A stretch of DNA of 64,000 nt, from NCBI GenBank assembly GCA_937890485.1, contig CALBXN010000119.1, positions 1 to 64,000 of the forward strand, written 5' to 3'. How positions within the stretch are numbered: the stretch's first letter is position 1; each line of letters begins with the position of its first letter. Shown here in pieces: positions 40,344-51,306 of the stretch. The position numbers were made by a program, and so were the translations under genes. Under the pieces are notes generated by a model. The model made no database searches, was not told the origin of the DNA, and worked only from the letters and a program-made list of their open reading frames with translations. This stretch comes from an uncultured Treponema sp. (GTDB taxonomy: Bacteria > Spirochaetota > Spirochaetia > Treponematales > Treponemataceae).

Positions 40344-43300
40344 TCAATCTCCTTGCCATGTTAAGGAAACTCCACCATCAGTACGAGGGTTAAAAAAGAA
40401 CTTCCCTAAAACCAAAGAATTTTCAATGATAGCATTTGGAATATATAGTTGATTGTTATTTACATAGGCAACAGTAGTGTTACCTTCTTTGAAATACATA
40501 CCTCTATTATCAATAACAGTTTTAAAATTCGATGTTACAGCACCAAGAGTAAGACCATCATCATTGAAACTTAGATATTGACCTAAATCAGCTTTGTAAT
40601 TTTCAAGTTGTTCTGTTGCTTCATCAATGATATCTTTATATCGAGCATCAATAGAGTCATAGATAATTTGAGATTCATTGTGAACAGCAGCGGCAATATT
40701 TTCATTGAAACGGTTAGTATCGCATAAATCATTTAATGTATTAACACTTTCGTCCATACCAGCCTGAATATGAATAGATCCTGTAAGAACTAAGTTTCCA
40801 TCGCCATCAAGATATAAAACTTGTGTAAATGCTTCTGAACCATCATCAGTAAGTGTTTTCTTTTGAACTGTTAAAGCTGCATTATTCACACCTTCTGCCG
40901 TACCATCTGTTGTAATAGTCAAACCATTTTCGTCCAAAGTAATACTATTATTGGTATTATAAATTCCAACTTTTTCAGACAGAATTAAGTTACCAACAAG
41001 AGTATCAGCAATAACACCATAGGCTTCTTCCATTTGACCTGTCATTGGGTTATAGAAAGTAAAATCACCAATGCCAGCCTTAGAAGTTTTCCAAGCGTCA
41101 TCGGTGAGATAAAGTCCTCTATTTATAATTTTTAATTGTTTATCATCGTAAGAATCCGTAATAGGTAGATATTCTTTACAAAGTAATCCATGTGAATCCC
41201 AAGTGATATTTTGATTGTCAGCACTATCAATAATTTTCATTTTTGTTAGTGCAAGACCATTTGTAACCCAATTTTCAAGTTTTTGATTACTCTTTTTACC
41301 TTGGCTCGCCTGACGTTTTACAGCATCATAAGAACCACCTACAGAGTCAGCCTTTGATTTTTTAGTACATTCCACATTAATATCACTTTTTACTTTTTGT
41401 ACATCGGAAAATTCAGTAGAAATATAATCAAGATTTTCAAAATCAATTTCATACGAAACTAATCTTAAACGGTAAATATCTTTGTCAATTCTTATTCTGA
41501 GCCAATTTCCAACTTGAAAATATTTTACCAATGGTTCAAATTCTTTTATAACTAACAAATTTTTCAATGTAGAACTTATTGAATGTTGTAAATTGGCAGA
41601 TTTATATATATCTTTTTTTGCTGTTTCTATAAATTCCAAAGCGTTTTCAAATAATTGAGAATTATCTAATCCATCAGAAATATAGTTTTCATTTGAATAA
41701 GTATCTTCACGACGATATGCAATAAATTCTAACCATAATTCTTTACCAAGATATTTTTCAAAATTTAAAGTGTCTTGAATCATGGTTTTTTGTTCCTCAA
41801 TTAAAGTTTGCAAACCATGAGTTACCAAATCTCCATCAGAATCATATATTCCCATAATCAACTCAATTTCTGATTCTCGTAATTTGATTTCTGATGTAAG
41901 TGCAACATATTTATTGTAATAAGGTTCGTACAATGAAGAATATAAGTTAGGAGTTTGATGTTGCCAATTTTCACTATTTGCAACACCCTGTTCAATAAGA
42001 ACATTCATACAAGTTTCACAACAATCTCTAAAAGATTCCAAACTTGATAAACAATATTTTTTAATTTCTTCTTCAAAAACACTCAAACTCAAATTGAATA
42101 AATCAACCACATTAGTTATTTCATCTGACTGATTGCTAATTGTCTTATCAATTCTTTGTCTGACAAATGTTTCAAAATCATCGGTAATTTCAACTTGTGC
42201 TCTAACACTCGTTGCCGTATCTGTTTCATCTGAATAATTTGTTACTGTAAAGTTTCCATACCATGTCGTACCATCTAAAACTCCTTCTTTAAGTTTTACT
42301 TGATAATCTGAACGTACAAGTGTTTTTGCCACGGCAAGAACAGCACTAGAAGCAGTAGAAGATGAACAAGTGTCAAGATTTTTGACTGCAACAGGAGACA
42401 AAGCATTAGAACCAAGTCTTGCAGCTTGTAATGCAGCAGTTGTTCTTGATAATTCAACACTTGGCATTAACGTATCATGCAATAACAAATACATGTCAAT
42501 CGTATCATAATATGCATTCATCAGTGCAGGATAACCGACAACAGAACTTGGCATAGTTTCAATATCATCACAATATGTTTTATACTTTAGAGCTAATTCA
42601 TTATAAGAATTTAATATTGTTTCATTAAATACAACCTCATAATCGTTTTGATAATAGTCATAAGTTTCATCATAACTATTTAATGCTTTAATAAGTTCTT
42701 CTGACATATCTGATTTTAGTTCATCAGGAATACACCAAATATAACCACTACCATTAGGATTACAATTCATAATAGTGGCAGTCATTAAGTCATCACCTGC
42801 AACTAACTTAAAACAGTTTTTTACATAATCCGTATCAGTTGAAAATGTAATATTATCAGTTAAATTTTCAGTTGAAACAAAAATAGTAGTATCATCGCCA
42901 TACCCTGTTAATATATTTTCACTTCCACATTTAGGGCAAACACCAATAAATTCATCTCGATGCCCACATTCAAGACAATATGATTCTAAATCATATACAC
43001 TAACTTCACGTGCGATTTTTCCATCAGAATTTGTACCTGAATCAATAATAAATATACAATTAATTTCTACTGCAATTTCTTGAAATGCATCGTATATACA
43101 AGTATTGTCAAATGAAAAAGTTCTTTGAATGTTTGAAATAGAAGAGTCTACATGTTTTAATTTATAGTGTGGGGCTTTCTCCATGATCCTATCTAGTAAC
43201 GATGCATTAGAATTTGATTCATTAAATAAAACTGTCGGTTCATAATCATCACGTTCTATATCAGATTCAGTGTTGATTTCTATGCCATACAAGTTTATCT

Positions 43301-43628
43301 GCGACAATTCTGCTTCACCCAAAGAAACAGCTTGAATATGTTTTGTAGTGTCATTTTCTTCTTCCGTATCGACATATATCTCAAACCAAACATCCCATTC
43401 TCTACACCATATAAGTTTAAAATCTACTAATTTATCCCACAACCTAAGTTCATTTCCATTATTAAATTTATTTACAGAGAATGTTAAGTCAAAAAAAGAA
43501 TTATAGTTATCTACAACTCTTACACTTTCAGCCGGAATAATACCTAATTTTTTACCATTTCTATTTGCTAATACAAATGTTGGCTGAATTACATTATGAG
43601 TATTGTCAAATTTAATTCTGACCGCCAT
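40344..43628 (-). CDS. Tail-associated (Tal-like) protein with zinc-ribbon insertion
   Basis: 1,094 residues from ATG 43628. The first 350 residues fit the Tal/prophage-endopeptidase tail N-terminal (hub) fold (VRVVDNYNSFFDLTF, VWFEIYV). An insertion CLECGHRDEFIG.CPKCGS near 225-245 has C..C...C..C and may bind zinc. The middle and the end (LTLGAVTSNFKTVID..GMYFKEG) resemble phage minor structural proteins. It follows Dit, the standard order, and would form the baseplate hub. GTG 43637 is an alternative start. Confidence 0.8.
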   Translation of the reverse strand: MAVRIKFDNTHNVIQPTFVLANRNGKKLGIIPAESVRVVDNYNSFFDLTFSVNKFNNGNELRLWDKLVDFKLIWCREWDVWFEIYVDTEEENDTTKHIQAVSLGEAELSQINLYGIEINTESDIERDDYEPTVLFNESNSNASLLDRIMEKAPHYKLKHVDSSISNIQRTFSFDNTCIYDAFQEIAVEINCIFIIDSGTNSDGKIAREVSVYDLESYCLECGHRDEFIGVCPKCGSENILTGYGDDTTIFVSTENLTDNITFSTDTDYVKNCFKLVAGDDLMTATIMNCNPNGSGYIWCIPDELKSDMSEELIKALNSYDETYDYYQNDYEVVFNETILNSYNELALKYKTYCDDIETMPSSVVGYPALMNAYYDTIDMYLLLHDTLMPSVELSRTTAALQAARLGSNALSPVAVKNLDTCSSSTASSAVLAVAKTLVRSDYQVKLKEGVLDGTTWYGNFTVTNYSDETDTATSVRAQVEITDDFETFVRQRIDKTISNQSDEITNVVDLFNLSLSVFEEEIKKYCLSSLESFRDCCETCMNVLIEQGVANSENWQHQTPNLYSSLYEPYYNKYVALTSEIKLRESEIELIMGIYDSDGDLVTHGLQTLIEEQKTMIQDTLNFEKYLGKELWLEFIAYRREDTYSNENYISDGLDNSQLFENALEFIETAKKDIYKSANLQHSISSTLKNLLVIKEFEPLVKYFQVGNWLRIRIDKDIYRLRLVSYEIDFENLDYISTEFSDVQKVKSDINVECTKKSKADSVGGSYDAVKRQASQGKKSNQKLENWVTNGLALTKMKIIDSADNQNITWDSHGLLCKEYLPITDSYDDKQLKIINRGLYLTDDAWKTSKAGIGDFTFYNPMTGQMEEAYGVIADTLVGNLILSEKVGIYNTNNSITLDENGLTITTDGTAEGVNNAALTVQKKTLTDDGSEAFTQVLYLDGDGNLVLTGSIHIQAGMDESVNTLNDLCDTNRFNENIAAAVHNESQIIYDSIDARYKDIIDEATEQLENYKADLGQYLSFNDDGLTLGAVTSNFKTVIDNRGMYFKEGNTTVAYVNNNQLYIPNAIIENSLVLGKFFFNPRTDGGVSLTWQGD

Positions 43629-43665
43629 ATGTATCACATCCTTTCATAAACAGCCAAAAGAAAAA

Positions 43666-44478
43666 TCAAGGAGTATCTTTAATAATTGGCTTATATCTAA
43701 ACTCTAATTTACAAGGTAATGAACAAGAAATACGATTATTTCTATTATTGATTGTGTTGCCAATTCTAAAAAACTCAAAGTTGAAATCATCATATACATG
43801 GTGGCTATTTAATGAAGAAGTGATGATTTGATTTTCTCCATCAATTACAATAACTTCACCAATCGTACAATTTTTAATTACCATTGTGCAATTTTCCATC
43901 TCGTTATAAAGTGTCAAATCACCATTGGCATTAATTGAAATTGTTATATCTGGATATATGTAGCCAATTTCATCTGAAATATCACTGAGCAAATATGTTT
44001 TTGTAGTGTCAGAAACAGTCCAACTAACACGTTGCTCTTGACCATATCCAAAAGGTTTATTTGTTTGCATGGTGAGTTCCATACCAACAAGAACATCACC
44101 AATTTTAATTTTATCTATATTAAAACTTGCTTCAAAAAAGCATGTTTCATGTTCGTCATCTCCATCGCCTAATAATTGGAAATTCAAAAATTCACGGCGA
44201 TTTAACCAACGAATTAAATCTCTGTATTCATCGTTGGAAATTTCCAGGCTTTTATAAAGTCTTGGATTTTTACAAATACTAAAAGTAGTTTGAATACACT
44301 CGTCATATCTAGTACTTGTTAAATTATGTTTTTTACCCATATGATGAGATACAGTATTGAATGTAATTTTTGAACCGGCACTTACAATGTCTGTGCCAGA
44401 AACACCGTTGAAATCACAGATAACGAACCCATAGTCACTCAAATATTGACCATCAAATTCAAAATCTAAAGCGTACAC
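43666..44478 (-). CDS. Distal tail protein (Dit-like)
   Basis: 270 residues. MYALDFEFDGQYLSDYGFVICDF at the start, a TFNTVSHHMGKK stretch, and IRWLNRREFLNFQLLGD (the R..W L....F pattern) fit Dit proteins. The C-terminal half is a galectin-like beta domain. Placed after the tape measure and before Tal, as in siphoviruses of Gram-positive hosts. The start codon appears to be GTG 44478. Confidence 0.8.
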   Translation of the reverse strand: MYALDFEFDGQYLSDYGFVICDFNGVSGTDIVSAGSKITFNTVSHHMGKKHNLTSTRYDECIQTTFSICKNPRLYKSLEISNDEYRDLIRWLNRREFLNFQLLGDGDDEHETCFFEASFNIDKIKIGDVLVGMELTMQTNKPFGYGQEQRVSWTVSDTTKTYLLSDISDEIGYIYPDITISINANGDLTLYNEMENCTMVIKNCTIGEVIVIDGENQIITSSLNSHHVYDDFNFEFFRIGNTINNRNNRISCSLPCKLEFRYKPIIKDTP

Positions 44479-44501
44479 TTTGTATCTTCACCATCCTTTT
44501 C

Positions 44502-44804
44502 TCAAATATCTTTTCGCATTTGTTTTAATAATGCTTTCATTTCTCTTGAGTAAGTAGCTTTTAAGTTTGCCACTTCTTTGATAGCTTGCTGATACATTTT
44601 CTTTAAGCTAACCATTTCATCAATTCCAGATTTATAGTCAGATTCAATTTTTCGTAAATCAGATATAATAGTTTCATAAGATTCAATCTTTTCTTTTAAA
44701 TCTGTGTTCTCTTTGAGTAATATTGCATTCTGTTTTTCAAGAAATTGAATTCTCTTTTTAAAGCGTTCAATGGTACGCTGAGATACCTTGTTGATTAAAT
44801 TCAT
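44502..44804 (-). CDS. Small coiled-coil protein between tape measure and Dit
   Basis: 100 residues, nearly entirely coiled coil (KKRIQFLEKQNAILLKENTDLKEKIESYETII). Possibly a tail-assembly or initiator-complex factor; no family recognised. AGGGGTAG precedes ATG. Confidence 0.6.
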   Translation of the reverse strand: MNLINKVSQRTIERFKKRIQFLEKQNAILLKENTDLKEKIESYETIISDLRKIESDYKSGIDEMVSLKKMYQQAIKEVANLKATYSREMKALLKQMRKDI

Positions 44805-44893
44805 ATCTTATCTACCCCTAATAACCTACACATTTCTTTTAATCTTATAAGCAATAAATTTTTGCTAAAAAATTTTTTGAATGCAAACAAATA

Positions 44894-44919
44894 GGAGAGT
44901 GGTAGAAAACCAACTCTCC
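44894..44919 (-). terminator. Possible terminator after the tape measure gene
   Basis: GGAGAGT / ACTCTCC stem with a 12-base loop; the - strand downstream is TATTTGTTTG, a weak U-run. It may limit transcription into the downstream tail genes. Confidence 0.6.
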
Positions 44920-44928
44920 GTAATTGTT

Positions 44929-47900
44929 TTATTTACGTATATATTTATATTTTGCTAAAGCACTACCACCATTTGATCTGCCAAATGTCATAGCATGAAT
45001 AGCCTTTTCAAACTTACTGTCTTTAATAAGTTCATTGTAAAATTCAGTATAATTTGAAACACCAGTAACATCTATATTAATACTTCCGATACTTCCATAA
45101 TAATTACCAGAAGATGAACTATCAGACATTCCAGGAATATTAAACGAATGATTTCCAATGAAATCAGATGGATCATTTGCCATATCCCAGATATTCTTAG
45201 TAGCCTGTGCATCCAAAATAGTAGAACCTTTTGCCACGTGAGTCACAATAGCACTACCAGTTGGATTAATGATAGATTCAGAACCTAATTCATTTACCCA
45301 AGCATCTTCATCTTTTGTAGCATTTCTCAGACCAGTGTAATATCCTGACAACTGAGATTTTGTCAGCCATCCCAAGTCACCACTACCCAATTTCTTACCA
45401 GTTGAAATATGATAAGGTTTAGTTGCCCAAGATTTTGTATTAATCTTTGTGATGTATACTTGCTTTCCTTGATATTTTGAACCAGTAGGAGTACCACCAT
45501 CAGAAGAATTATAATACTTACCACTCTTGAACGTTACCTTATCACCAACTTGTAATTTTCCGTCACCTTGAGTACCAGTTGTCTTAGTTGGTGTAGTTGT
45601 TGGTTTTTTTGTTGTATCTGGCTTTTTAGTTGGTGTAGTTGGCGTAGTCTTTGTTGTTTCCTCTACGGTCTTTTCGGCTTGCTTATCACTTTCTTCGACC
45701 ATAGCACCTGTTTTAATAGCGATTGCACGAACAGCTTCATTAACAGAAGTTAATTGAGTTGTAAATCCGTCACCATATTTTGTGATAATAGAAGTAGCTC
45801 CACCTTCGTTACTCCAAATTGATTTCAAACTTTCAGAAATTGTATAACCTACGTTTCCACTTTCTGTTTTAAGTGTTGTATCAATTGTGGCAGAACTGCT
45901 ATTAATCGCATCAAAAACATCAGTCAATAACGCATCAACATTATCCAAACGCTCATTTAAGATTGTTTCATATTCAAGATACAAGTTATCCAATAATTTC
46001 TTTTGGTCAGTAATGTATTGGTCATACTGTGTTTCTTGCAAATCTTCCATAGCTTCAGATAAATCTACTTGTAATTTCTGAATTCTTGCACGATTTTCCT
46101 CAGAATTATCGCCGGAATATGCAGATAATTGTTTCTGTAGGTTGGCAATATTAGTTGTCTGTTCTTTTACCTTTTTCTGATATTCATATAAATCTTTGGC
46201 ACTATCCAAAGATTCTGTATATGTGTCAATCAGTTCTTGTAAAGAATCTAACTGAATATTAATACCTTCTTCAACTAAATCCACAATAGCCTGTTTTTCT
46301 TCTTCGGCAGCAAGTATAGACTCACGTTGTAGTTCTAATAGTTCCTCTTTACGTTCAATTAAATCTGTGTTATATGGATCTTCTGCAAGTTGTCTGTCGA
46401 TTTCGGCAGCTTCAGCACCATATTGGTCAGCCTGGTTCATATGAACATTGTAATTCTGTCCATGTAATCCCATAGTTGACATACCTGTATCTGTCAAGTT
46501 ACCTTTATCATCAAACAAATCAGAATTTGACATTAAATCAATCATAAACTCCGTTTCAGCAGTAATAGAAGAGATACGTTCTTGTAAGTAGTCAAAATGT
46601 TCCCACTCTAATTCACGCATCGTCTTTTGGTATTCAAGTAAACTTATTTCAGCTTCTTGAATAGCTTCTTTAGTTTCATTGATAGACTGTTGCATTTCAT
46701 ACCATGCTTCAGAACCTTCCTCAATTTCACCAGATGCCATAGCTTCGTTATATGATTTTGTAAGAGAAGAGAGTTGTTTATTTAGGATGGTAATATTTTC
46801 ATTTTCAGCCCTTTGTAGTGCCTCATAATATTTAGTACTTCCTAAATGACCACGTGCCTCTAACTCGTCTATTCCATTATTATATGCGTTAGTCAAATGC
46901 TCAACGAGAGATAGTTGATTATCAAAATCATCAGATATATTATCAAATTTTTCTTTATATAAACTTGCAACTTCTTCGTGTAATTCTGCCACAGCATCTT
47001 TACATTCAATTGCCTTTTCGTAATATTCTTGATATTCCTTAATTTGGTCTGCCAAATCTTCATCTGTAATTGTGGAAATATCCATTGTTCCATTACGAAC
47101 TTTTTTAGCATATGTCTCAGAAAGACCTACAGAATTTGCCTGTGCAATGTATTCGTTATATGCCTGAGATTGTAACTCTATTTCATCATTGATAAGACCA
47201 ATTTCTTTAGTAACATTTTTGTTTCGCTTTGTTAGTGTTTTAAAAGCACTTTCAGCAGTTACTTTTACTCTGTCAATTGCCTCTTGAATTCTTGTAAGAG
47301 CAATTTCAATCCAATCAAATGATTCTTCAAAGTCTTTTGTACTAGAATCATTGGTTTTTGATGTAGTAGAATTTTTTGTTGAAGAAGTAGTTGACTTCTT
47401 AGTTGTTGAAGATTTCTTTTTGGCAGAAGAGTTTTCAGAAGATTTTTTAGACTGTTTTACTGAAATTCCACCAGTAACCATTGCAGTACCACTTGCAAAA
47501 GCAGCAGCACGACCAGCAACGAAACCATTTGCTAGTAATGACTCTGTTTGTTTATGGTTAAATACAATAGCACCCTTTGGAATCTTTCTGAACTCAGCAC
47601 CTTTATCACCAACTGTGTACCATCTGCCTGTATGTGGATCAACAACAATTTCTTGTCCTAACTCACCTACAAGAGAAGTACCACCAACTGCAGTTCCCCA
47701 ATCTCCACTAGCATTCGCTGTACCAGATAAGTGAGCAGTACCATTTAGGTAATTTCTGCTAGAACCACTCCAATTGATTGTTCCAGTTGCATAAAACTTC
47801 GTTTTGACTAATGAAGTATTGTTGTACCATTTAACTTGACCTTCTGCATATTTCTGAGAAGCAGCATAAGCATCTACAGCCCTTGTATTATTATCCCATT

Positions 47901-50900
47901 CAACAGTACCTTTTGCGTCATGGGCTGTTTGCTGAAAACCAATAACGGCTGATTCATCAACGCCAGCTTTTACAATCATTTCGCATGAAAGAGCACCAAT
48001 TGAAGTTTTAATAGTATCAACAGATGTAGTATCAAGACTTAATGCAGTTGTAACATTCGTATCTAATCCTTGAATCTTTTGAGTAACAGCATCAAGGTCG
48101 GCTTGTGCTTGTGTAGTGTCCATTCCAAGAGTTTTTGTCATCTCAAGATTATCTTGTGCAGACTGGAATTCTTGTAATAATGAAATAGCTTCACCAATTT
48201 TACCTTCAACCATAGAAGTATCTACGGTCATTACATCTGGTTGAGATAATAATTGTTTTTGTGCTACACAATACTTGATAACAGTATTTGCATCTTCGAC
48301 TTCACTTGAATCGACATCAACTTTTGCTTTTACGCCATTCATTTCTGCAATAGTAGCATCCAAAGCAGAAATTTTCTCTTCACTTGTTTCAAAACTTGAA
48401 ACATCTAATGCAATTGCCAAATTACTGAATTGGTCAATACTACGCAGTTTTTCGGCTGATTCATTTGCAGCAACGCCCAAATCGCCAATTGTTTTAATTG
48501 CTTCATCAGACCAATCAAATTCAGCACCAAATTCCTCCATTTCGCCAAACATAGCTTGAACGAGTGGAAGAGAAAGATTTAAACCTTCGGCAAAATCTTC
48601 CATTGTCTTTTGTCCGGCAATCTGATAGTTTTCACCAGAGTCATCCAGAACCATAAGACCAGCATCAACGGCTTTTTCGCAAAATGTAGCAATATCTAAT
48701 CCATCACGTTTTCCATCGCTATCATATGTGAATAAGTCTTTAATACTTTCCATGTATTTGTTGACAGCATCAGTATCTTCATGATCTACTGATTCAGGAA
48801 CAACAAAGTCAACGGCTGCTTTATAGTCTTGATTACCAATTCGTCCATAACTGTCAGAATCAGTATTCACTAATGTATCTGAGATTTTTTGCATAGCTTC
48901 AATTGAACTATCAAACATATCTCCAGATTGTGCAGCATTTTGAGCATTTAACCAATGTTGATATGCACTTGTAGCCTCTTGAATAGAAGAGGTCATAACG
49001 TCATATCCATTGATTGTTTCTAAAAGTGCTTCATTTTGTGCGAGGTAACTATCAATACTTGCTTGTACTGATTCGGCAGTTTCACCTTCGGCAAAATTTT
49101 TATCACGAATCTTTTTACGTAATTTTTCAATCTCAGAAGCATTGTCTAAATATCCAGCTTGTGCATATGCCTTATTCGCAGCAATAACAGCAAGTTCTTC
49201 TTCGGCTTTTGCTTCTGTAATTTCTGCAACTTTTTCTGCATTAAGTTGCATTGTTCCGTTCACATATTCTAATGCACTACGATAATCTTTTAATTCTTCT
49301 GAATTGAAATCTTCAATAGAAAGAGATTTACCTGTACTTTGAGAATTGAGAACATCTTGTACACCTGAAAGATTTGTTACAAAACCTGTAACTGATTCTG
49401 CAACAGCAGAAACATTTTCTTGTGCCTTTTCTGCCATTGAAGAAAGTGTTTCAGTAGCATCACCAGCAACAGTAGTTGTACTATCGAAGAAGTCAATTAA
49501 TTCAGGCATCTCAGAAAGAGTATTAGTTATAGCGTCCTCAATATCCTCTTGAGAACCTACAAATTCGCCACTTTCTTTGGCAGTACTAAGCATTTCTTTC
49601 TTGAATGCTTCAAACTCTTCGGTAGTTTTAGGAACATTATCAGATAATGCCTCCATAATTTGAATCTGAGCAACTGTATCATTGACTTGTTCAACGTAAT
49701 CCATTACATCATTATATTCTGTAGTAAATTCATTGATTTTGTCGTTGATACCTTTATATAAAGCAGATTCGGCTAATTCTTCACGTGTATATAAATTACC
49801 AACATCTCTATCTAATGCTTCACGCATTTTAACGAGATTATCATATGCTGCTAATGCCCCTTCAAGAGTAGAAGTGTCACCAAGATTAATGTAACTTCCA
49901 GTATATCCACCATTATAACTGTATTCATCAGTATAACTAAAGCCAGCAGCCTTTAACGCTTCTGCAACTGGATCTGTTTGAAATGCTCCGTTTGCTTTTC
50001 TGAAAGACACTTTATTGAATGTGTCCATATCAAAGAAACCATCGGTTGTCTTATCTAATAATGTATCAACAGCAGCTTCATATCCGGCAGTAAGGTCTGC
50101 TAAATCTTTTCGTAAAGATTCAATAGTAACTTTATCAATAGCAGAATCTAAATCTCCATATTTTCCAATAAGTTCATCGATTTCTGACTGTTCTAATCCA
50201 AGTGCTTCTAACAAGGATTCTGTGGCAGACTCAAGAGCCTCTTTTGAACCAACATTAGAATCATATGCAAGTTTTGCATCGGTGTATGTATTGAATAAAT
50301 TACGAAGATTTTGTGATTCGTCTTTTGCAGCGTTCCCAGCTTCTAATGCAGATTCCCTAGCTTCTTTTTGCTTGTTGATAAGATTAGAAATTCCTTGAAC
50401 AACGGCAGAAATAGCCATTGACAATCCCATAGTGAGAGCCATATTTAAAGCTAATGCTGCAGCTTGCATAGCAATAGTAGCAGCTTTACCAGCAACCAAT
50501 GAAGAAATATATCCACTCATTGATGCCTTTGCACCATTTAATCCAGATAAATATTTTGCAAGTGACGTATTTGAACTAGCCATTGCAGCATTATATTTAG
50601 CTTGGAATGATGCAGATTTACTTGACAATGAATTGTAACGAGAAAAAGCAGTTTGTAATTTGCCGTAATTATCAATCAATCCAGTAATATTTGTATTCAT
50701 TAATTTGAATTGATTTCCGTCTACTCCAAATAATCCTTTTCCTTGGAATGTTCTAACGGCAGAAATTCCAGTTAATAAAGTTGGTAGTGTGCCAAATTTA
50801 TCAATGATATTATCAAGTAATTGAACGAATTCTGTTAATCCACTTACAGCACCTTTTAGGAAATCAGAACTCATAAATGTCATAGATAAAGATTCCCAGG

Positions 50901-51306
50901 CAGCACTTAACTGTTGTGTTTTTGCCTGTAATGAATCCATCCATTTTGCATGTTCTGCCATTGCAGAACCTTGAGAATTCATTGATGTTTGTAATGCTTG
51001 TTCAGCAATATCAAAGTTTTCCATCAATGATGAAATTACGTTACCCTGACGTTTCCCGGCAATTAATTCAGTGATACTTGCTTGTTGAATATCTGTTAAA
51101 CTACTCCATTTTTCAGATAATTCTTCTAAAATCTGATATGTAGATTTAAATGTGCTTTCATCAAGCATGATGTCAACGCCAGATAGTGCAAGAATTTCCT
51201 TTTGCAATTTGGCTGTTGATTCAGCCATGCCTTCCGTTTCAAGTCCAGCTTCTTCTAACTCTGTTTTTGCACCACGAATACGCATACTAATGGTCTTAAA
51301 GGCTGT
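44929..51306 (-). CDS. Tape measure protein, exon 2
   Basis: 2,125 residues after the splice. It begins TAFKTISMRIRGAKTELEEAG, which completes the conserved tape-measure motif DPDVVGTA.KT.SMRIRG when joined to exon 1. Many helices follow, with hydrophobic segments near MAISAVVQGISNL and a long SSTKKSTT-type linker about halfway, then coiled coil and a C-terminal region with CHAP/SH3-like stretches (KLQVGDKVTFKSGKYY). The combined 2,650-residue protein sets the length of the tail, very long at about 400 nm by the usual 0.15 nm per residue rule. An ATG inside the intron (51348) is not the start. Confidence 0.9.
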   Translation of the reverse strand, partial: TAFKTISMRIRGAKTELEEAGLETEGMAESTAKLQKEILALSGVDIMLDESTFKSTYQILEELSEKWSSLTDIQQASITELIAGKRQGNVISSLMENFDIAEQALQTSMNSQGSAMAEHAKWMDSLQAKTQQLSAAWESLSMTFMSSDFLKGAVSGLTEFVQLLDNIIDKFGTLPTLLTGISAVRTFQGKGLFGVDGNQFKLMNTNITGLIDNYGKLQTAFSRYNSLSSKSASFQAKYNAAMASSNTSLAKYLSGLNGAKASMSGYISSLVAGKAATIAMQAAALALNMALTMGLSMAISAVVQGISNLINKQKEARESALEAGNAAKDESQNLRNLFNTYTDAKLAYDSNVGSKEALESATESLLEALGLEQSEIDELIGKYGDLDSAIDKVTIESLRKDLADLTAGYEAAVDTLLDKTTDGFFDMDTFNKVSFRKANGAFQTDPVAEALKAAGFSYTDEYSYNGGYTGSYINLGDTSTLEGALAAYDNLVKMREALDRDVGNLYTREELAESALYKGINDKINEFTTEYNDVMDYVEQVNDTVAQIQIMEALSDNVPKTTEEFEAFKKEMLSTAKESGEFVGSQEDIEDAITNTLSEMPELIDFFDSTTTVAGDATETLSSMAEKAQENVSAVAESVTGFVTNLSGVQDVLNSQSTGKSLSIEDFNSEELKDYRSALEYVNGTMQLNAEKVAEITEAKAEEELAVIAANKAYAQAGYLDNASEIEKLRKKIRDKNFAEGETAESVQASIDSYLAQNEALLETINGYDVMTSSIQEATSAYQHWLNAQNAAQSGDMFDSSIEAMQKISDTLVNTDSDSYGRIGNQDYKAAVDFVVPESVDHEDTDAVNKYMESIKDLFTYDSDGKRDGLDIATFCEKAVDAGLMVLDDSGENYQIAGQKTMEDFAEGLNLSLPLVQAMFGEMEEFGAEFDWSDEAIKTIGDLGVAANESAEKLRSIDQFSNLAIALDVSSFETSEEKISALDATIAEMNGVKAKVDVDSSEVEDANTVIKYCVAQKQLLSQPDVMTVDTSMVEGKIGEAISLLQEFQSAQDNLEMTKTLGMDTTQAQADLDAVTQKIQGLDTNVTTALSLDTTSVDTIKTSIGALSCEMIVKAGVDESAVIGFQQTAHDAKGTVEWDNNTRAVDAYAASQKYAEGQVKWYNNTSLVKTKFYATGTINWSGSSRNYLNGTAHLSGTANASGDWGTAVGGTSLVGELGQEIVVDPHTGRWYTVGDKGAEFRKIPKGAIVFNHKQTESLLANGFVAGRAAAFASGTAMVTGGISVKQSKKSSENSSAKKKSSTTKKSTTSSTKNSTTSKTNDSSTKDFEESFDWIEIALTRIQEAIDRVKVTAESAFKTLTKRNKNVTKEIGLINDEIELQSQAYNEYIAQANSVGLSETYAKKVRNGTMDISTITDEDLADQIKEYQEYYEKAIECKDAVAELHEEVASLYKEKFDNISDDFDNQLSLVEHLTNAYNNGIDELEARGHLGSTKYYEALQRAENENITILNKQLSSLTKSYNEAMASGEIEEGSEAWYEMQQSINETKEAIQEAEISLLEYQKTMRELEWEHFDYLQERISSITAETEFMIDLMSNSDLFDDKGNLTDTGMSTMGLHGQNYNVHMNQADQYGAEAAEIDRQLAEDPYNTDLIERKEELLELQRESILAAEEEKQAIVDLVEEGINIQLDSLQELIDTYTESLDSAKDLYEYQKKVKEQTTNIANLQKQLSAYSGDNSEENRARIQKLQVDLSEAMEDLQETQYDQYITDQKKLLDNLYLEYETILNERLDNVDALLTDVFDAINSSSATIDTTLKTESGNVGYTISESLKSIWSNEGGATSIITKYGDGFTTQLTSVNEAVRAIAIKTGAMVEESDKQAEKTVEETTKTTPTTPTKKPDTTKKPTTTPTKTTGTQGDGKLQVGDKVTFKSGKYYNSSDGGTPTGSKYQGKQVYITKINTKSWATKPYHISTGKKLGSGDLGWLTKSQLSGYYTGLRNATKDEDAWVNELGSESIINPTGSAIVTHVAKGSTILDAQATKNIWDMANDPSDFIGNHSFNIPGMSDSSSSGNYYGSIGSINIDVTGVSNYTEFYNELIKDSKFEKAIHAMTFGRSNGGSALAKYKYIRK

